A DNA stretch of 64,000 bases from Neurospora tetrasperma FGSC 2508. Lineage: Eukaryota > Ascomycota > Sordariomycetes > Sordariales > Sordariaceae. The notes under the pieces were generated by a model, which was given only the letters and a program-made list of their open reading frames with translations, was not told the origin of the DNA and did not search any database. Position 1 is the stretch's first letter; each line of letters begins with the position of its first letter. Positions 1 to 11,610 of the stretch are shown one piece after another. The DNA is taken from NCBI RefSeq assembly GCF_000213175.1, contig NW_009799100.1, positions 3,847,099-3,911,098 of the forward strand, given 5' to 3'. A program made the position numbers and the translations under genes.

Positions 1-2570
1 TTGTTGCCAGGACCATGCTCATCATGCCCAATTACCAGGCCAATTCCATCAACACCATCATTACCATGTCCGCCCCGCATGCTCGCCCCCCGGTTTCTTT
101 CGACAGTGAGATTGTCAAGACGTACAAGGATATCAATGACTACTGGAGGCGCGCATACTCCCAACAATGGGCCAACAACAACCCTTTGTGGCACGTCACT
201 TTGGTTTCCATTGCGGGCGGTGGTTTGGATACCGTTGTGCCATCGGATTACGCCAGCGTCGAATCACTTGTCCCCGATACGCATGGCTTTACCGTGTTCA
301 CTACGAGCATCCCAAACGTATGGACGAGCATGGATCATGCGGCAATCTTATGGTGCGATCAGTTCCGCAAGGCTTTGGTAAAGGCAATTTTCGACGTCGT
401 GGACGTCAACAGAGCTGCCCAGACGAAGCCAAGGGCCGACAGAATGAGGGTCTTCAAGAGGTGGTTTCTTACGGGAATGGAGGAGGTGGCGGAGAAAACC
501 GTGCCGTCCAAGGATCCTTCGACGCTGCTTACTCTCGAGGACAACCTGAGTTCCGTGATTGCGCAAGGGGAGCGCTTGGTGTTGAGGAGTCTGGGCGCGA
601 GCGGCGCAGTGCGCGCGCATCTCTTGCCCATCCCTCCGTCAGGATCGCCTGAAGCAAAGCGCTTTACCCTCTTAACCGACCACAAACTGGATGTTTCAAG
701 CGAAAGCGGGAGGCTAGAGGTTTTGTTCTGCAGTGTATTCCCAATGCAGCCTGGCCAGGCTGTAGCAGGCTTTGCGGCTCAGATTAACCTTGCTGGGGAC
801 AGTAGCGCTTCCACAAGGTTGGCGTGTAACAATGCGGCCTCGGATGTTGTTACTCTCCCAGCATCCCTTCGATCGTCGCAGTATCCCTTCTCTAAAGAAG
901 GCGAGCCCCCGAAAACGCATTTCTCATATCTTCAGTATGACGTTGAGGATATCGCTGAGCATCAGTACGTTGCTGTAATCGAGAAGGCCCATACTCCGAC
1001 CCCAGGCTTTGTGATCGCCGAATTTAGCGATGTTTCTCAGTCACATCGTACAAGGCATATCAGTCTTCGGCGGCTCCTCGCTTTCGGCATGAAATTCCGC
1101 CTCCCCTCCTCGCGACCGATGGTCTCCGAACTCAAGGTTCCCACTATGCAGTCAAGTCTGTTGGCATACAATCTGGAAATCAGCGAGCAAAACTGTGGTA
1201 AACAACAGGAGCTCTTCGCCCCGTTGATTCGACAGTATCTGACGGAGCCGTACGAGTCCAAGTTCTTCGTTAACGCAAGGGAAGCTGCAGTGAGCATTCA
1301 TGGTGTGGCGCCGTACGTGCCTCCGCCACTGAAGAGCAGATCGACGGAGGATGGCCTCAGTTTCCAGTTCTGGACTGATCCGACTTGCGCCTCCAACATC
1401 AATATCAAGATGAGCATTGATGTCATGGGCAGTCTGGGCAAACTCTATATGCGATACCGGACGGTATTTGCTGCGTTCCCATTGTTGGTGGTTACTCTTG
1501 TCCTGCGCAAGCAGTTCCGCATCTATGACACTACTGGCGTATTTATCTCTTTCTCTGAGAGTTTAGATCTGTGCTTGAAGCAGTCGATTCCCTTGGTTCT
1601 CGCCTTCCTCACGTTTTTATCCCTGTTCATCTGGAACTCATCATCGTCGGCAACTGCAAACATTTGGAACTGGGCCAATGTCACATCTGGCGCGATTGAC
1701 TTTCACCAGAACGACCTCCTTATTGGAACACAAGATCCTTTCTTCTGGTTCTTGGTACCGGTAATTGGGCTCATCTGTGTTGGAATCTGCACCGTGTTCA
1801 ACTACATGACTCTCACCCTTGTACACATTTTGAGCACAGCTGTCAGCCTCTTGAGCTTCCGGCCTGGGTGGATTCGCAACGACGAAAGACGCAAAGCCCT
1901 GCCGCTCCCTGCGTTCTATCCGACTTCACCAAGGCGGCGAATGGTCACCACCGCCATCTTGCTAGTCCTCGTTTCGACTCTGATCCCTTATCAGTTTGCA
2001 TACTTGGTGTGTTGCTTGGTACAGCTGACCACCACGGTCCGGGCACAAAGACTCGCCTCAGACCTAAGATCAGCCGCCAACTCCAACTTTTACAACTACG
2101 TCCACTCCATTCTTCTGCTTATGCTCTGGATCCTTCCCATCAACCTCCCCATCTTGGTGGTCTGGATCCATAACTTGGCGGTTCACTGGCTCACCCCCTT
2201 CTCTTCTCATCATAATGTCCTATCTATTATGCCCTTCATCATTCTCGTGGAAACGTTGACCACGGGCAAAATGGTCCCAAGAGTAAATAGCCGATTCAAG
2301 CACTTCACTAGTGTCCTGCTATTCGGTATCGCCCTCTACGCCGCCATCTACGGCGTTTCATACGCCTACATGCTGCACTATTTGGTCAACCTGGTAGCCG
2401 CCTGGCTGGCCATCGTTCACTCGACATCGGACAATTGGTCGGTACTTTCTGGCATAAAACACATCAGCTGTACCCTGTTCGATGCGGGAAGTGCCAACAA
2501 TGTCGGCGGCGTTAACGGAACTAATAACACAATGCTTGCCGAGGACTGTAAAATGAGAAAGGAGCCATGA
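1..2570 (+). CDS. BST1: GPI inositol-deacylase (BST1/PGAP1), 3' part only
   Basis: This is the C-terminal 855 codons of an ER membrane enzyme that removes the acyl chain from the inositol of GPI anchors. That step lets GPI proteins leave the ER and is linked to ER quality control. The reading frame is already open at base 3, so the gene begins upstream of the window. The first residues (VART) look like the end of the family's lipase motif GHSMGG-(I/V)VAR, so the catalytic serine lies just outside. A luminal region of about 480 residues is followed by roughly eight hydrophobic segments between bases 1450 and 2430, as expected for PGAP1 proteins. The frame runs without an intron to TGA at 2568-2570. 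The 5' end is cut by the window edge, not by mutation. The identification rests on overall family resemblance and the motif remnant. Confidence 0.88.
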   Translation, partial: VARTMLIMPNYQANSINTIITMSAPHARPPVSFDSEIVKTYKDINDYWRRAYSQQWANNNPLWHVTLVSIAGGGLDTVVPSDYASVESLVPDTHGFTVFTTSIPNVWTSMDHAAILWCDQFRKALVKAIFDVVDVNRAAQTKPRADRMRVFKRWFLTGMEEVAEKTVPSKDPSTLLTLEDNLSSVIAQGERLVLRSLGASGAVRAHLLPIPPSGSPEAKRFTLLTDHKLDVSSESGRLEVLFCSVFPMQPGQAVAGFAAQINLAGDSSASTRLACNNAASDVVTLPASLRSSQYPFSKEGEPPKTHFSYLQYDVEDIAEHQYVAVIEKAHTPTPGFVIAEFSDVSQSHRTRHISLRRLLAFGMKFRLPSSRPMVSELKVPTMQSSLLAYNLEISEQNCGKQQELFAPLIRQYLTEPYESKFFVNAREAAVSIHGVAPYVPPPLKSRSTEDGLSFQFWTDPTCASNINIKMSIDVMGSLGKLYMRYRTVFAAFPLLVVTLVLRKQFRIYDTTGVFISFSESLDLCLKQSIPLVLAFLTFLSLFIWNSSSSATANIWNWANVTSGAIDFHQNDLLIGTQDPFFWFLVPVIGLICVGICTVFNYMTLTLVHILSTAVSLLSFRPGWIRNDERRKALPLPAFYPTSPRRRMVTTAILLVLVSTLIPYQFAYLVCCLVQLTTTVRAQRLASDLRSAANSNFYNYVHSILLLMLWILPINLPILVVWIHNLAVHWLTPFSSHHNVLSIMPFIILVETLTTGKMVPRVNSRFKHFTSVLLFGIALYAAIYGVSYAYMLHYLVNLVAAWLAIVHSTSDNWSVLSGIKHISCTLFDAGSANNVGGVNGTNNTMLAEDCKMRKEP

Positions 2571-3282
2571 CAGAGAGAGAAAGAGGAAACGTGGAAAAAG
2601 AAGAAGAAAGAAGACCGTGGCTTTGATATCACTCATCACATCCCATCCCATCACCGATGACGGATTAATGTCTCCCTACCGTCTACCGTCTCCTGTTCTC
2701 CTGTTCCGCCACGCGTCAAACAACAAACAAGCAAGCAGAGAGTTCCACACACGCAAGACCGTTATAGACTTATATACTACACATCCCATACATACATACA
2801 CACATACATACCCCATTTGATACCCCCCACAAAACGACGGGCCGTGGCTGATTTCGTTTCAGCACGCGCCTCATCATTAGTCTCGACCGACTGGCTTCTT
2901 CGAACTTGGCTTTGCTCGCGCGTATTTGTCTTCCTCTTCAACTCTTAAGGGGGGGATTAACTACCACTTGTACATATACACATTTATATAACTGTTCGAG
3001 TTGGATAAACATCCATCCCAAAGGGAACAATATGAAGGATGTTAATTGCTATCTCGTCTCTCCCCGTTCGTTACCTTGTTGTACAATGTGTTTGCCTGCT
3101 TTTATTTCACATTTCTGGTAATTATGTCCCTAGGTAGTCATACCGGTACCAAACGGCATAGAGACCTTTGTCATAACACCGACGTCAGACACCGTGAACT
3201 CGTAATGTTTCGATGGAAGGGAAATTCAAATCTTTTCAGGGCTTGATAGGAACAGTGTGATTACCCCCACTTCAACACATAA
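2571..3282. other. Intergenic, BST1 3' flank
   Basis: No supported gene. It holds the BST1 3' untranslated region, purine-rich at first, and a short CATA/CACA simple repeat at about 2787-2812. The short open frames here have no coding character. Confidence 0.6.
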
Positions 3283-3356
3283 GGTCCGATGGTGTAGTTG
3301 GTTATCACGTCAGTCTAACACACTGAAGGTCCCCAGATCGAGCCTGGGTCGGATCA
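3283..3356 (+). tRNA. tRNA-Val(AAC)
   Basis: A 74-base cloverleaf. The acceptor arms GGTCCGA and TCGGATC pair with one G-U. The anticodon stem TCAGT/ACTGA closes a 7-base loop with anticodon AAC at 3317-3319, which reads GUU valine codons. The T-stem CCCAG/CTGGG is intact. There is no intron and CCA is not encoded. T-runs at 3369-3373 and 3375-3379 are a good RNA polymerase III terminator. The T-loop starts with A instead of the usual T54, a small deviation. Confidence 0.93.
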
Positions 3357-3844
3357 AAGATAAATATCTTTTTCTTTTTCTATCTTTTGATATCAGAGTC
3401 ACTTTTTGCACTTCCATGTCATTTTTGTTAGTCACGACTTCTCAGTCACCATGCCCAAAAAATTTGCAGCGGTTTTTTGGTGGTAGGCCCTGCTTCATCT
3501 TTCTGCCGCGGTCCCAACTGGCGACGTTTTTCACCAACAGCTAGTTGCAGTGATACACGACGAATATCAACATGGAGTGCTAATGTCTTTCCCAAATGAG
3601 GTTATGGTGGCTGGTAGCACGATGAAGGACATGTTGCAGACAATCTACTTCGGTACTGCCTTCTCAAAACAATCCTATTTTTCAGCCACGCCTCCTTGGT
3701 AATTTTCTTGTGTTCTTTGGTATTTTCAACCTCTTGTTATGCTACGTCGAATGGTCCATTATCCCGTGCGCAACTGTAGAGATATCTATAAACCCAGCCA
3801 GCCATCTCCCTCACAAGCCACAACCGGTCCTCATTTGAACTAAT
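3357..3844. other. Intergenic between tRNA-Val and CCA1
   Basis: Contains the Pol III terminator T-runs just after the tRNA and the presumed 3' untranslated region of CCA1 (opposite strand). I see no gene. Confidence 0.6.
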
Positions 3845-5773
3845 TCATTCAATCCCCAACTCCTCCTTCCTCTTCCTAACCTCCTCCACCGCCCCCTCCG
3901 GATCACTAACCGTCGGATTCCTTAACTGCCACGCCATCACCACCTCCAGCGCCTGCCCCATCCACTTCCCCGGCTTGACCCCCAGTGCCTTCGCCAGCTG
4001 CTTACCATCAATGATCCGTTTCACGCTCGGCGCATCCATCAGGTCCATCTCTACCAGATGATCCAAAAAGGCCTGCCACTCCTTGAGCACGTCCTCCACC
4101 GTCTCTTTACCTTCACCAGTGGTCCGGTCAGCAACATCCACGAGCACAGCATACAAAACCTGCAGTCGCCAGTTGGCGCCCGCGCCCGGTCTCGAATCCC
4201 ATTCCCGAATCGCCAAGCCCAACCTGTCCCTCTCCATCTTCTTCCCCTCATCGCCAGCAGCAGGACGAACGACCAAGTCGCGCATAGCGAGGATCGCCGT
4301 GCGATTTCTGTGCGACGCCGTGATTACGTCCGTGAGCTTGTTAGGCGCGCGGTAGCCTTCGCGGGCGGCCTGGGTGGCGAGCGGCGGGGCGGGTTTGCCG
4401 CCCTTTAGGTCAGGGTCGTCGGGCAGAGCGGCGAAGGGGACGAGGGCGGCTAGGTTCCAGGCGAAGTAGGCGGATTCTGGAGAGGTGACGAGGAGGGAGT
4501 AGATGGAGCCTGGGGTAGCGAGGGTGGTGGAGAGAGAGTGGAGGGTTTGGTAGGCGATGGGCCAGGAGGTGAGCGGAGGGCGCGGGAAGTCCGAGCGGGC
4601 GGAGTCGGTGAAAAGCGTGTGGTAGAGGGAGAGGTCGTTGATGTAGGTTAGGGAGGAGAAGGGGTCGGGGCCTGGTAGTAGGTGGTGTTAACATTTAGTA
4701 TCAAGATTGTAGTTGGAGGAGAAGAAAAGAAAAGACATACCCTTGAGCATCTTCTCCAACTCGACACCGACTCGCTCTCTGCTAATCTTTAGCTTGAGAG
4801 CTTCCAACACCCTTTCGTCACCCATGACCGCCTTTGTCTCCTCGTCGATTGTAAAGCCGAGCCTGCACGCAAATCTGATGAGCCTCAGCACTCTCAGCGG
4901 GTCGTCCATGAACGTCTGAAGCGGCTCCAACGGCGTCCTGATCAGCTTCCTTTCCATATCCTTCATCCCACCCGTAAAATCCTCCACCTTGCCGGTGTGC
5001 AAGTTATAGAACAAGGCGTTAATCGTCGCATCTCTCCTCAGCGCGTCCTCCTCGGCCGTACCGAATTCGACCTGTGGGTGTCTGCTATCCTCGGTATACG
5101 TCTCCTTGCGCAGGTTGACAAGGTCGACGTCCAACCCGAAAAGCTTGATGGTGGTCGTCTCCAGGTGCTTGCTCTTGTCCGGGTTGCGCGCGATCTTGTG
5201 CAGGTTGCCTACGTCGGCGGGACCGATGGAGTGGCGCTCCCGATGAGCCGGGTCGGCATCGCAGTAGTCGCGCAGGCGCAGGGCGAAGGCTTCGCCCGTC
5301 ATGTTGTTGATAGCCACGTCGATGTCGTTGCTTTCGGTCCCGAGGAGCTTGTCGCGGACCCAGCCGCCTGCCCAGCGAAGAATCACCGGCTCGTTGACGT
5401 TCTTGCCCTCTTTCTCTCCTTCGGCGGCTTCTTGGGACTCGTTGATGTACTTGGCGACGTCGACGAGGAGACCCTTGAGCTGGGCCTCGACCGCGTTGAG
5501 CGGGATGCTCTGGTCCGTGAAGACTGCGCTGTCGGCCATGACTGCTTGCCGTCTGGTTCTAGCAGCAACAATAGCAGGAGGGGTGGTGGCTCTTATAGTC
5601 TGCCTCTTTGCTGAGTCGCTCGCTTGAGCTTCAAGGTGAGCGGGAGCTTGTGGTTCGGGCTTGTTGTCGGATGGTGGGGTGGGTGAGGAGAAGTCGCCAA
5701 ATTTGCGCTTCATGAGGAAGAAGGGGGAATGACAAGATCGTCTCAGTGGTAAGCGGCAGAGACGAGAAAGCAT
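3845..5773 (-). CDS. CCA1: CCA-adding tRNA nucleotidyltransferase, 619 aa, 2 exons
   Basis: Adds the CCA end to tRNAs in the nucleus/cytosol and mitochondria. Exons: 5773-4741 and 4671-3845. The intron has donor GTATGT and acceptor CTACCAG, and joining it reads KMLKG-PDPFSSL in frame. The class II nucleotidyltransferase head carries the GGWVRD motif (about residues 136-141) and the metal-binding D150-x-D152. The ERxxxEL-type arm follows (SRERVGVELEKML). Downstream residues form the helical body and tail. Three in-frame methionines occur at 1, 21 and 79. Residues 1-20 are Arg-rich with no acidic residue, like a mitochondrial presequence. Initiation at Met21 or Met79 would give cytosolic/nuclear forms, as known for yeast CCA1. 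Window context: tRNA-Val lies 490 bases downstream, but I infer no functional link from that. Confidence 0.93.
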
Positions 5774-6322
5774 TCGCCGTTTGGTTGTTCTATTGAGGGA
5801 TGGATGTCACTTCCCATTTTACAAGGCTGCCTTGTTACCAAGGTAAGTGAGATGTAAAGTGAAAATGTGGAGTGCAGGCTTTGAATTGCTGAGAGGCCGA
5901 CCGCTTGATGGACGGGACAGCTCGATTGTTACTTCCCAACACGCCGGTGACTCAGTCCGAGTCACGAAATCAGCAGTAATAGACAAAATAATCTGGAGAA
6001 CAGGAAGGCTCAAGGTTCAAGTGTGCTCTGCAGGTTGTACGATTATCGATGAAGCTCAATTAGTTGAACGTCCAGGCACGGTGCCCACACAGTATAATTC
6101 ACGGTGCAGGTGAAATCAAACACCGGCCCCCTTTGGAGTCCATCTTCAGCTGTTGTCAATGCCTTCTTTTGACAACAGATACTACTAGTTCATTTATAGA
6201 TAACATAAAATCCGACTAGAAATGACCCGTCTTGGCCTCGCTTTCTAAAGTAATGAAAATGAGCATACGCAACTCCCATATTACCCACATTAAGCTTCTC
6301 CATTTCTCTATATATATCCACC
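5774..6322. other. Intergenic between GEA1 3' end and CCA1 promoter
   Basis: Holds the CCA1 upstream region and the GEA1 3' untranslated region, since both genes are on the minus strand. An 88-codon plus-strand frame at 5847-6113 has no recognisable family and was not called. Confidence 0.6.
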
Positions 6323-9300
6323 TCAGGCCGTGGCCTCCTCATTCTTTTCCTGCGCCGGCGCCTCAGTAGCCGCCTCTACCGGAGCCAGAGAGTTCCCCGG
6401 TTCCGCCTCAGTGACAGGCTCTGTTGCAGGCTCAGGTTCAGGCTCATCCAGAGCCAGATCCTTCCTCAACTCGGGCAAAAACCGATCGATCCTCTTCCAC
6501 GTCTCATCCCATAGCTCCTTGCGCTCCGGGTTCTTGCTTGGTGGTACGAGATAGCCGTTACTCGACATGATCAGCAGCACGTTTTTCAAGTTCTCCGGCA
6601 CAGCCTCCTCCTATAACGCGCAAGATCGTTAGAATTTCTGATATTCATCGTCCCGGGAATCCAAGCCCCGTGTTGGGTGTAACTTACCAAGCTATCTCCC
6701 TGTCCACTGTTCATCAACCGATCCATGATTTCAATGATCTTCAACCACAGATCCAACATGCCATCCCACTGAGACAGCATTACGAGGTACTGTAAGAAGA
6801 CCTTGGACAGTAACGACGCCGCCTGCACGCGCGTCTCGCTCATGCCGTCGCGGTCGGACGAGAACACCTCTGGCTTCAACAGTACGAGAATCAGGGGGAA
6901 CAAAACTTCGCCAAAGATAGCTGTCCACTCCGAGTGGTCCTCCGAAGTGAGCTCCGGCGAAAGGAGGGACCTCTGCATGGAAGCAAAGGCCAGATGTCGT
7001 ACTTCACGGCAAGGGTTGGTGCACTGCGTGGTGAGCGACTTGAAGATGGGTAGCCAGTAGGCGGACCATGCTGTTGTCGCGTCAGCACTCCGTCTCGTAA
7101 ATTCTCGTTCAATGATACTGCTTTTTGTGGACTTACCTTCGTTGCTTTCCAGGTGTGACTGCTTCATCAGATGCGGAATACGCTCCGTCATCTGCGAAAT
7201 GATGTGGATAGCCTTGATTCCCCGCGCCACCACCGCGTTCTCGCTAGGCTTCTTGTCCTGTTTGATCGGCCTGACGGGCGCCTTCCTGCCGCTCTTCTTT
7301 GCAGTACTATCCGCCCTCTGCTCCTCGATCGCACCAATGCTAGCCATGGATGCGAACTCGTTGAGCAGCCCAATCGCTGCCTCATAATTATCTGCGATGA
7401 TCGCCGATGGTGTGCCCGATACACCGCTCTCAAGGATATCGAAAACCGCAGGCGCCGAGTCGGAGTTGGTGGCCAAGGTCCTCAGGATCACCCAGAAGTC
7501 GGGTGAAGTCATCATCTCGCTTTTCAGAGGGCATGGCTTTTCGGTGCACTCCTTTAACCCGCGAAGAACAAGAGACGATGTCTTGAGCAGAATCTCCTTG
7601 GAAAAGAGGGATACGGTATGAAGCAGGATGGGGACCCGAATGAGGTCAAAATCCTAGCAAGTCGTCAGTGTCTCGTTTTCACAACAAACAATAAGCTTTC
7701 GGCCGAGTACTTACATAACTGGCTTGAAGCAAGGCAAAAAGATAGTACGTCGCCCTCTCAATAACAATGGGATGGTAGTTGTTGAAGTCGCGCACAATGG
7801 TGTGGATAGCTCCAATGACCCGCTTGCCCAGCAGCTCGATGGTCTCGCGGTCACGAAGAGCCAACACTGTGCAGTACTCAATGACATAAACAAGAGTCGG
7901 GTCATAGACAGCTGTATTCTGACGCGCCTTCTGGCCGTTTGTCGGAGATGAGGGAGGGATGTTTTCTGCCTTCACAGTCATAACAGCCCCTTCGGGTCCG
8001 TTGTCATCAGGGATCTGAGCAAGCAGCGCATCCACAAGCGCCTCAAGGTCCTGTGGGGGAAGTGTCCTGAGAAGTACAGTGTTAGTTGCAGTTTTGCCAG
8101 GGTAAGCTTCGATGCACTAACGAGATGTTGGCAAAAACATCGCCAATGTGGCACTGATTGACGCAGTCAACGGTGCAAAGGGTGCTCTCCAGCTCTTCAT
8201 CCGACGGCTCAGGCGGGTCGTCCGCCGCATAGCTCGAGATGTACGAGGTGAAAGCGGAGAAAAAGCTGGTTTCGTTCTGTTTCTGCCGGTCGATTACGTT
8301 GGAGGGGCTCTGCAGCGGTATCGCTGGCAAAGCAAGTCGGTCTGGTTCCGTCGAGAAGAAGGGCGGTATTAGTGAATTAACAAATAGGTTGAGCCATATC
8401 CGGACAATCTGTTTACGATTAGCATCAAGATACTTCCCTTACTGAACCAGGAATACTCACGTATTTCCAACTATTCCGAATGATATGCTCCGAACCCGTC
8501 ACCACGCGGAACAGGACAAGCGTAGCCAGCTGCGGCCGAACGTCTCTACCGAACTTGACCGCCAGCTCGCTCACCATGACGCTGTTCTCGCCGACTTGAA
8601 CCTCGGTGTTGAGTTGTGTGTTGGACAGCGACTCGCTGCTCAGAGTCGAGATCAAGCTCAGGCGGTAGACGAGCTCATCCAACGCCTCTGAATTGCCGTA
8701 CTTGGTAGCAATCCGCGCGCACTCATCGAAGCCGGTGATAACCCTGGCATACACCGTGTCGTCGGTTGCCGACATGAAGACAAAGAACAGGCAAGAAATG
8801 ATGGCATTCCACGTCGTGTTGAAAATATCGGCGTCATAAATGTTCGTGTCACAGAGGACCAGCGGGCCAGCCGACTCCGTCTTGAGAAGGAGCTCCTTCC
8901 ATGCGTAGTCAAACCCATGTTGATTATCGTGCTCTTCAGGCAAAATGATCTCGTTGGACTTGATGGCATCATATATGTCTTGCAAGTATTCGGGTGCGAA
9001 ATCCTTGCCGCCGTTCTGCCCGCGCAGGTTGCGGGCAAAGTCTGTATAAGTCATGCGAGCATGCCCCCTGAAGTTGGGGTTGTGCTGATCCGTATTGAGC
9101 ATGATGATCGCGTACGTGAGAATGTAGACGGCGTCCTTATCTGCCACGTCTTCAGGAGTACTACCGGCGCAGTACTTTTCTGCGAAGGAGGTCACGATGC
9201 GCTCGATTAGCTGTGCCTCACCAGGCAAACGGAAGGTTTCCAAGAGAACTCGCAGCGCCTCATCGACACGCTTGCCGGTGAAATCCATCATACCGATGAA

Positions 9301-11610
9301 GTGGTCCAGGATCGCCTCATTTCCTCTTTTTGAGATGAACTCGCCGAGCATCTTCTTATTAACCCTGGAAGTCCCCTTCAGAAACGTCGCAACACACAGA
9401 GGGTCAGTATCGCTGGCGATGATCCCTTTATCTTTCAGGTAGGCCAAGCCTCCCTTGGGGTTCTCATTAAACTTGTTCGTCCCCTTGATGATCACCTTTT
9501 TCCTCGCCCGCCTTTCCCTCAGTTCTTCAGGGTCGGGAAGACCCTCCGTTTCCGGCGCCTGATCCAGCCTCTCGGCAATATACTGGATAAAACGAAGAAG
9601 CGCATCCAGACACAGCGGTGGAACACTAGTTGTGCTCCACGTTGCCGAGTCTGGGAGGGCATTTCTTGCTAGCAGTCCGATCAAATCCTCACAGAGGTCC
9701 ACCCGATCTTCGTCGCAGTCGTAGTTGACAAACAGTTCAACCATGAAGCTTGGCATTCGTACAAGAACACCAATATTTTCCACCATGGCCTGTCTGGCAT
9801 CTGGTTTTCGCGCGCCTCCTTCGAGGCCCAGTTTTTGGCGGTCCTTGACTGGAACAGGCGTCGACCGGCCACTACCGGCCTGTGATGGTGGCGGCTTGAC
9901 AAGCTTGGGTGCCTGAGGAATACCCGAATAGAGACTTGGGTCAATGCCAGGTTCCCGAGGGATTTCAACGGCTGGATGTAGGCAAGCGACCAAGTATGAC
10001 AGATACAACTCTTGTTGGAGCTTGAGAACCCCCCTGCAGGTTGACAGCAGAGTACCAGCGACAACCAGCGCCTCTTGCAAGACAGCCATGTTATCCGACC
10101 GTACGAGCTGGAAAAGATAGGAGCACAGCTGGTCCTCTGCAATGGTGGCGAGCGCGGGATGTCTGGCAATGGATGGACCAGCAACCTCAAGAGCAACATG
10201 GATGATGCGGAGCGCCATGACCCGCATCTGATCAGGATGCTTACGGTCATGGGGGTTGAGGAAGCTCACGAGAACGCGGAACAGTTCCCTAACGGATGGT
10301 AGCGAGTAAGGGCGGAGATCAATGGACGCAGTGCTCCCAGTTCCCGAGCTGGTGCTGCTGCGACGAGCGTCTGCTGCACTCCCATTGCTGCTGCGATCCC
10401 CATTTTCCGTCTCAACAGCTGTAGAAGGTCGTGGATCAGCAGAAGACGTAGCCGTTCCCGGCCTTTCGTTCCCCTGCGCTGCTAGCAGCTCAGTAGCCAC
10501 TGGAGTGACCGGGACGTCCGTTCCGTTGGCGACAGGGTCTAGCTTAACACTATCCATGTCGCCGCTGGTCTGCCGGTCTAGTGCCTCGCTCTCCTCGCCA
10601 GCTTCCACCTCCAAGTGCTTCAGATCCTCAAAGATGATCTGACACATGCGGACCATAGACGCTTCCGCCGTCTGCCTCAAAACCGCCGAGAACCTCGACC
10701 GGGAGCAGATGGTTAGACCCCGGCCCATCATGTCGCAGACGCTCTCGTCGCTCAGAATGTCGCCGCCAGGCCCAGCCAGCATGTTCTCCATCAAGTGTAA
10801 TATCATGAGCAAGACAACCTCCTCTTGCGCCGAGTCGCTAATGTCGAACTGGCAGTGGGTGATGGCTGCAGAGAGAGACTGCATGGCCAGGGCGAACCGA
10901 GGAGATTGGGGCGCGATGAAGCCATAGGACAGAAACTTTTGGATAGCACGGAGCGCAAGGATCGTAATCGGAGCGGCGGTGCCCTTGGCTTGTATAATCT
11001 GGAGGAACGGGTAGAGTAGGACCAGGGCATCGAACTGGTGGATATCTGCGAGTATGCGATTAGCCCAAAAGTTAAATCATTGGGGGCCTTTCTGCGTTTC
11101 CATTGACATGACGCGAGCAACAGCGTCGTCTGTATAGCTACCTTTGACGCCCGTCAACTCCTGTCGAAGCCTTCCGAAGCCTGATATCAGCGGATTATCC
11201 AATATGCTCTTCCCTTTCTTCCCCCTTAAGCCCCATCGGTTCGTAGCCAAGTCACTGGAGTCATCAGCGGCCGAGGACCCAGCCAACTTTTTCTGATCGC
11301 GACGCAGAGCCGGGCCTGAAGGGGGAACAAGCTGGATCAGGTTCGGGCTGCCCCCCAAGATGGCTGACACGGACGAATGCGGCGAGCGGGCATGTTTCTG
11401 AATAGCGGACGTGATCGCAATACACTCGGATATGACGAGGGAGACCGGATCGACTGCCACGGAGACAGGGCGGCTGCGGTATTGCATGCGCGACGACGAG
11501 AACATCGGGCCTTTGCGGGAGACGGAGATCGGCGTGCCGGGTGCTTGTGCTGCTGCTAAGACAGCCGAGTCCGCGAGGGCAGCTGGGTGGTCACCCGCAT
11601 CTCGACTCAT
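6323..11610 (-). CDS. GEA1: Large Arf guanine nucleotide exchange factor, GBF1/Gea type, 1626 aa, 7 exons
   Basis: Activates Arf GTPases on Golgi membranes to start COPI coat formation. Exons: 11610-11142, 11045-8461, 8408-8122, 8066-7715, 7653-7137, 7070-6688, 6610-6323. All six junctions keep frame. The N-terminal DCB/HUS region matches the GBF1 pattern (for example HCQFDISD followed by SDESVCDMM), which separates it from Sec7/BIG proteins. The Sec7 domain spans about residues 672-860. It has the glutamate finger in LPGEAQLIER (near 765) and the YAIIMLNTDQHNPN helix. HDS-type helical repeats follow, then an acidic, Ala/Pro-rich tail. At the brefeldin pocket the sensitive-type tyrosine and aspartate are present, but the expected serine next to the tyrosine is alanine. 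Intron 5 (7071-7136) is 66 bases and stopless, so its retention would stay in frame. Gene symbol GEA1 stands for the single GEA1/GEA2-type gene. Confidence 0.92.

Noticed and set aside
4997-5614. 205-codon plus-strand frame
   Set aside because: It is the antisense shadow of the CCA1 first exon.
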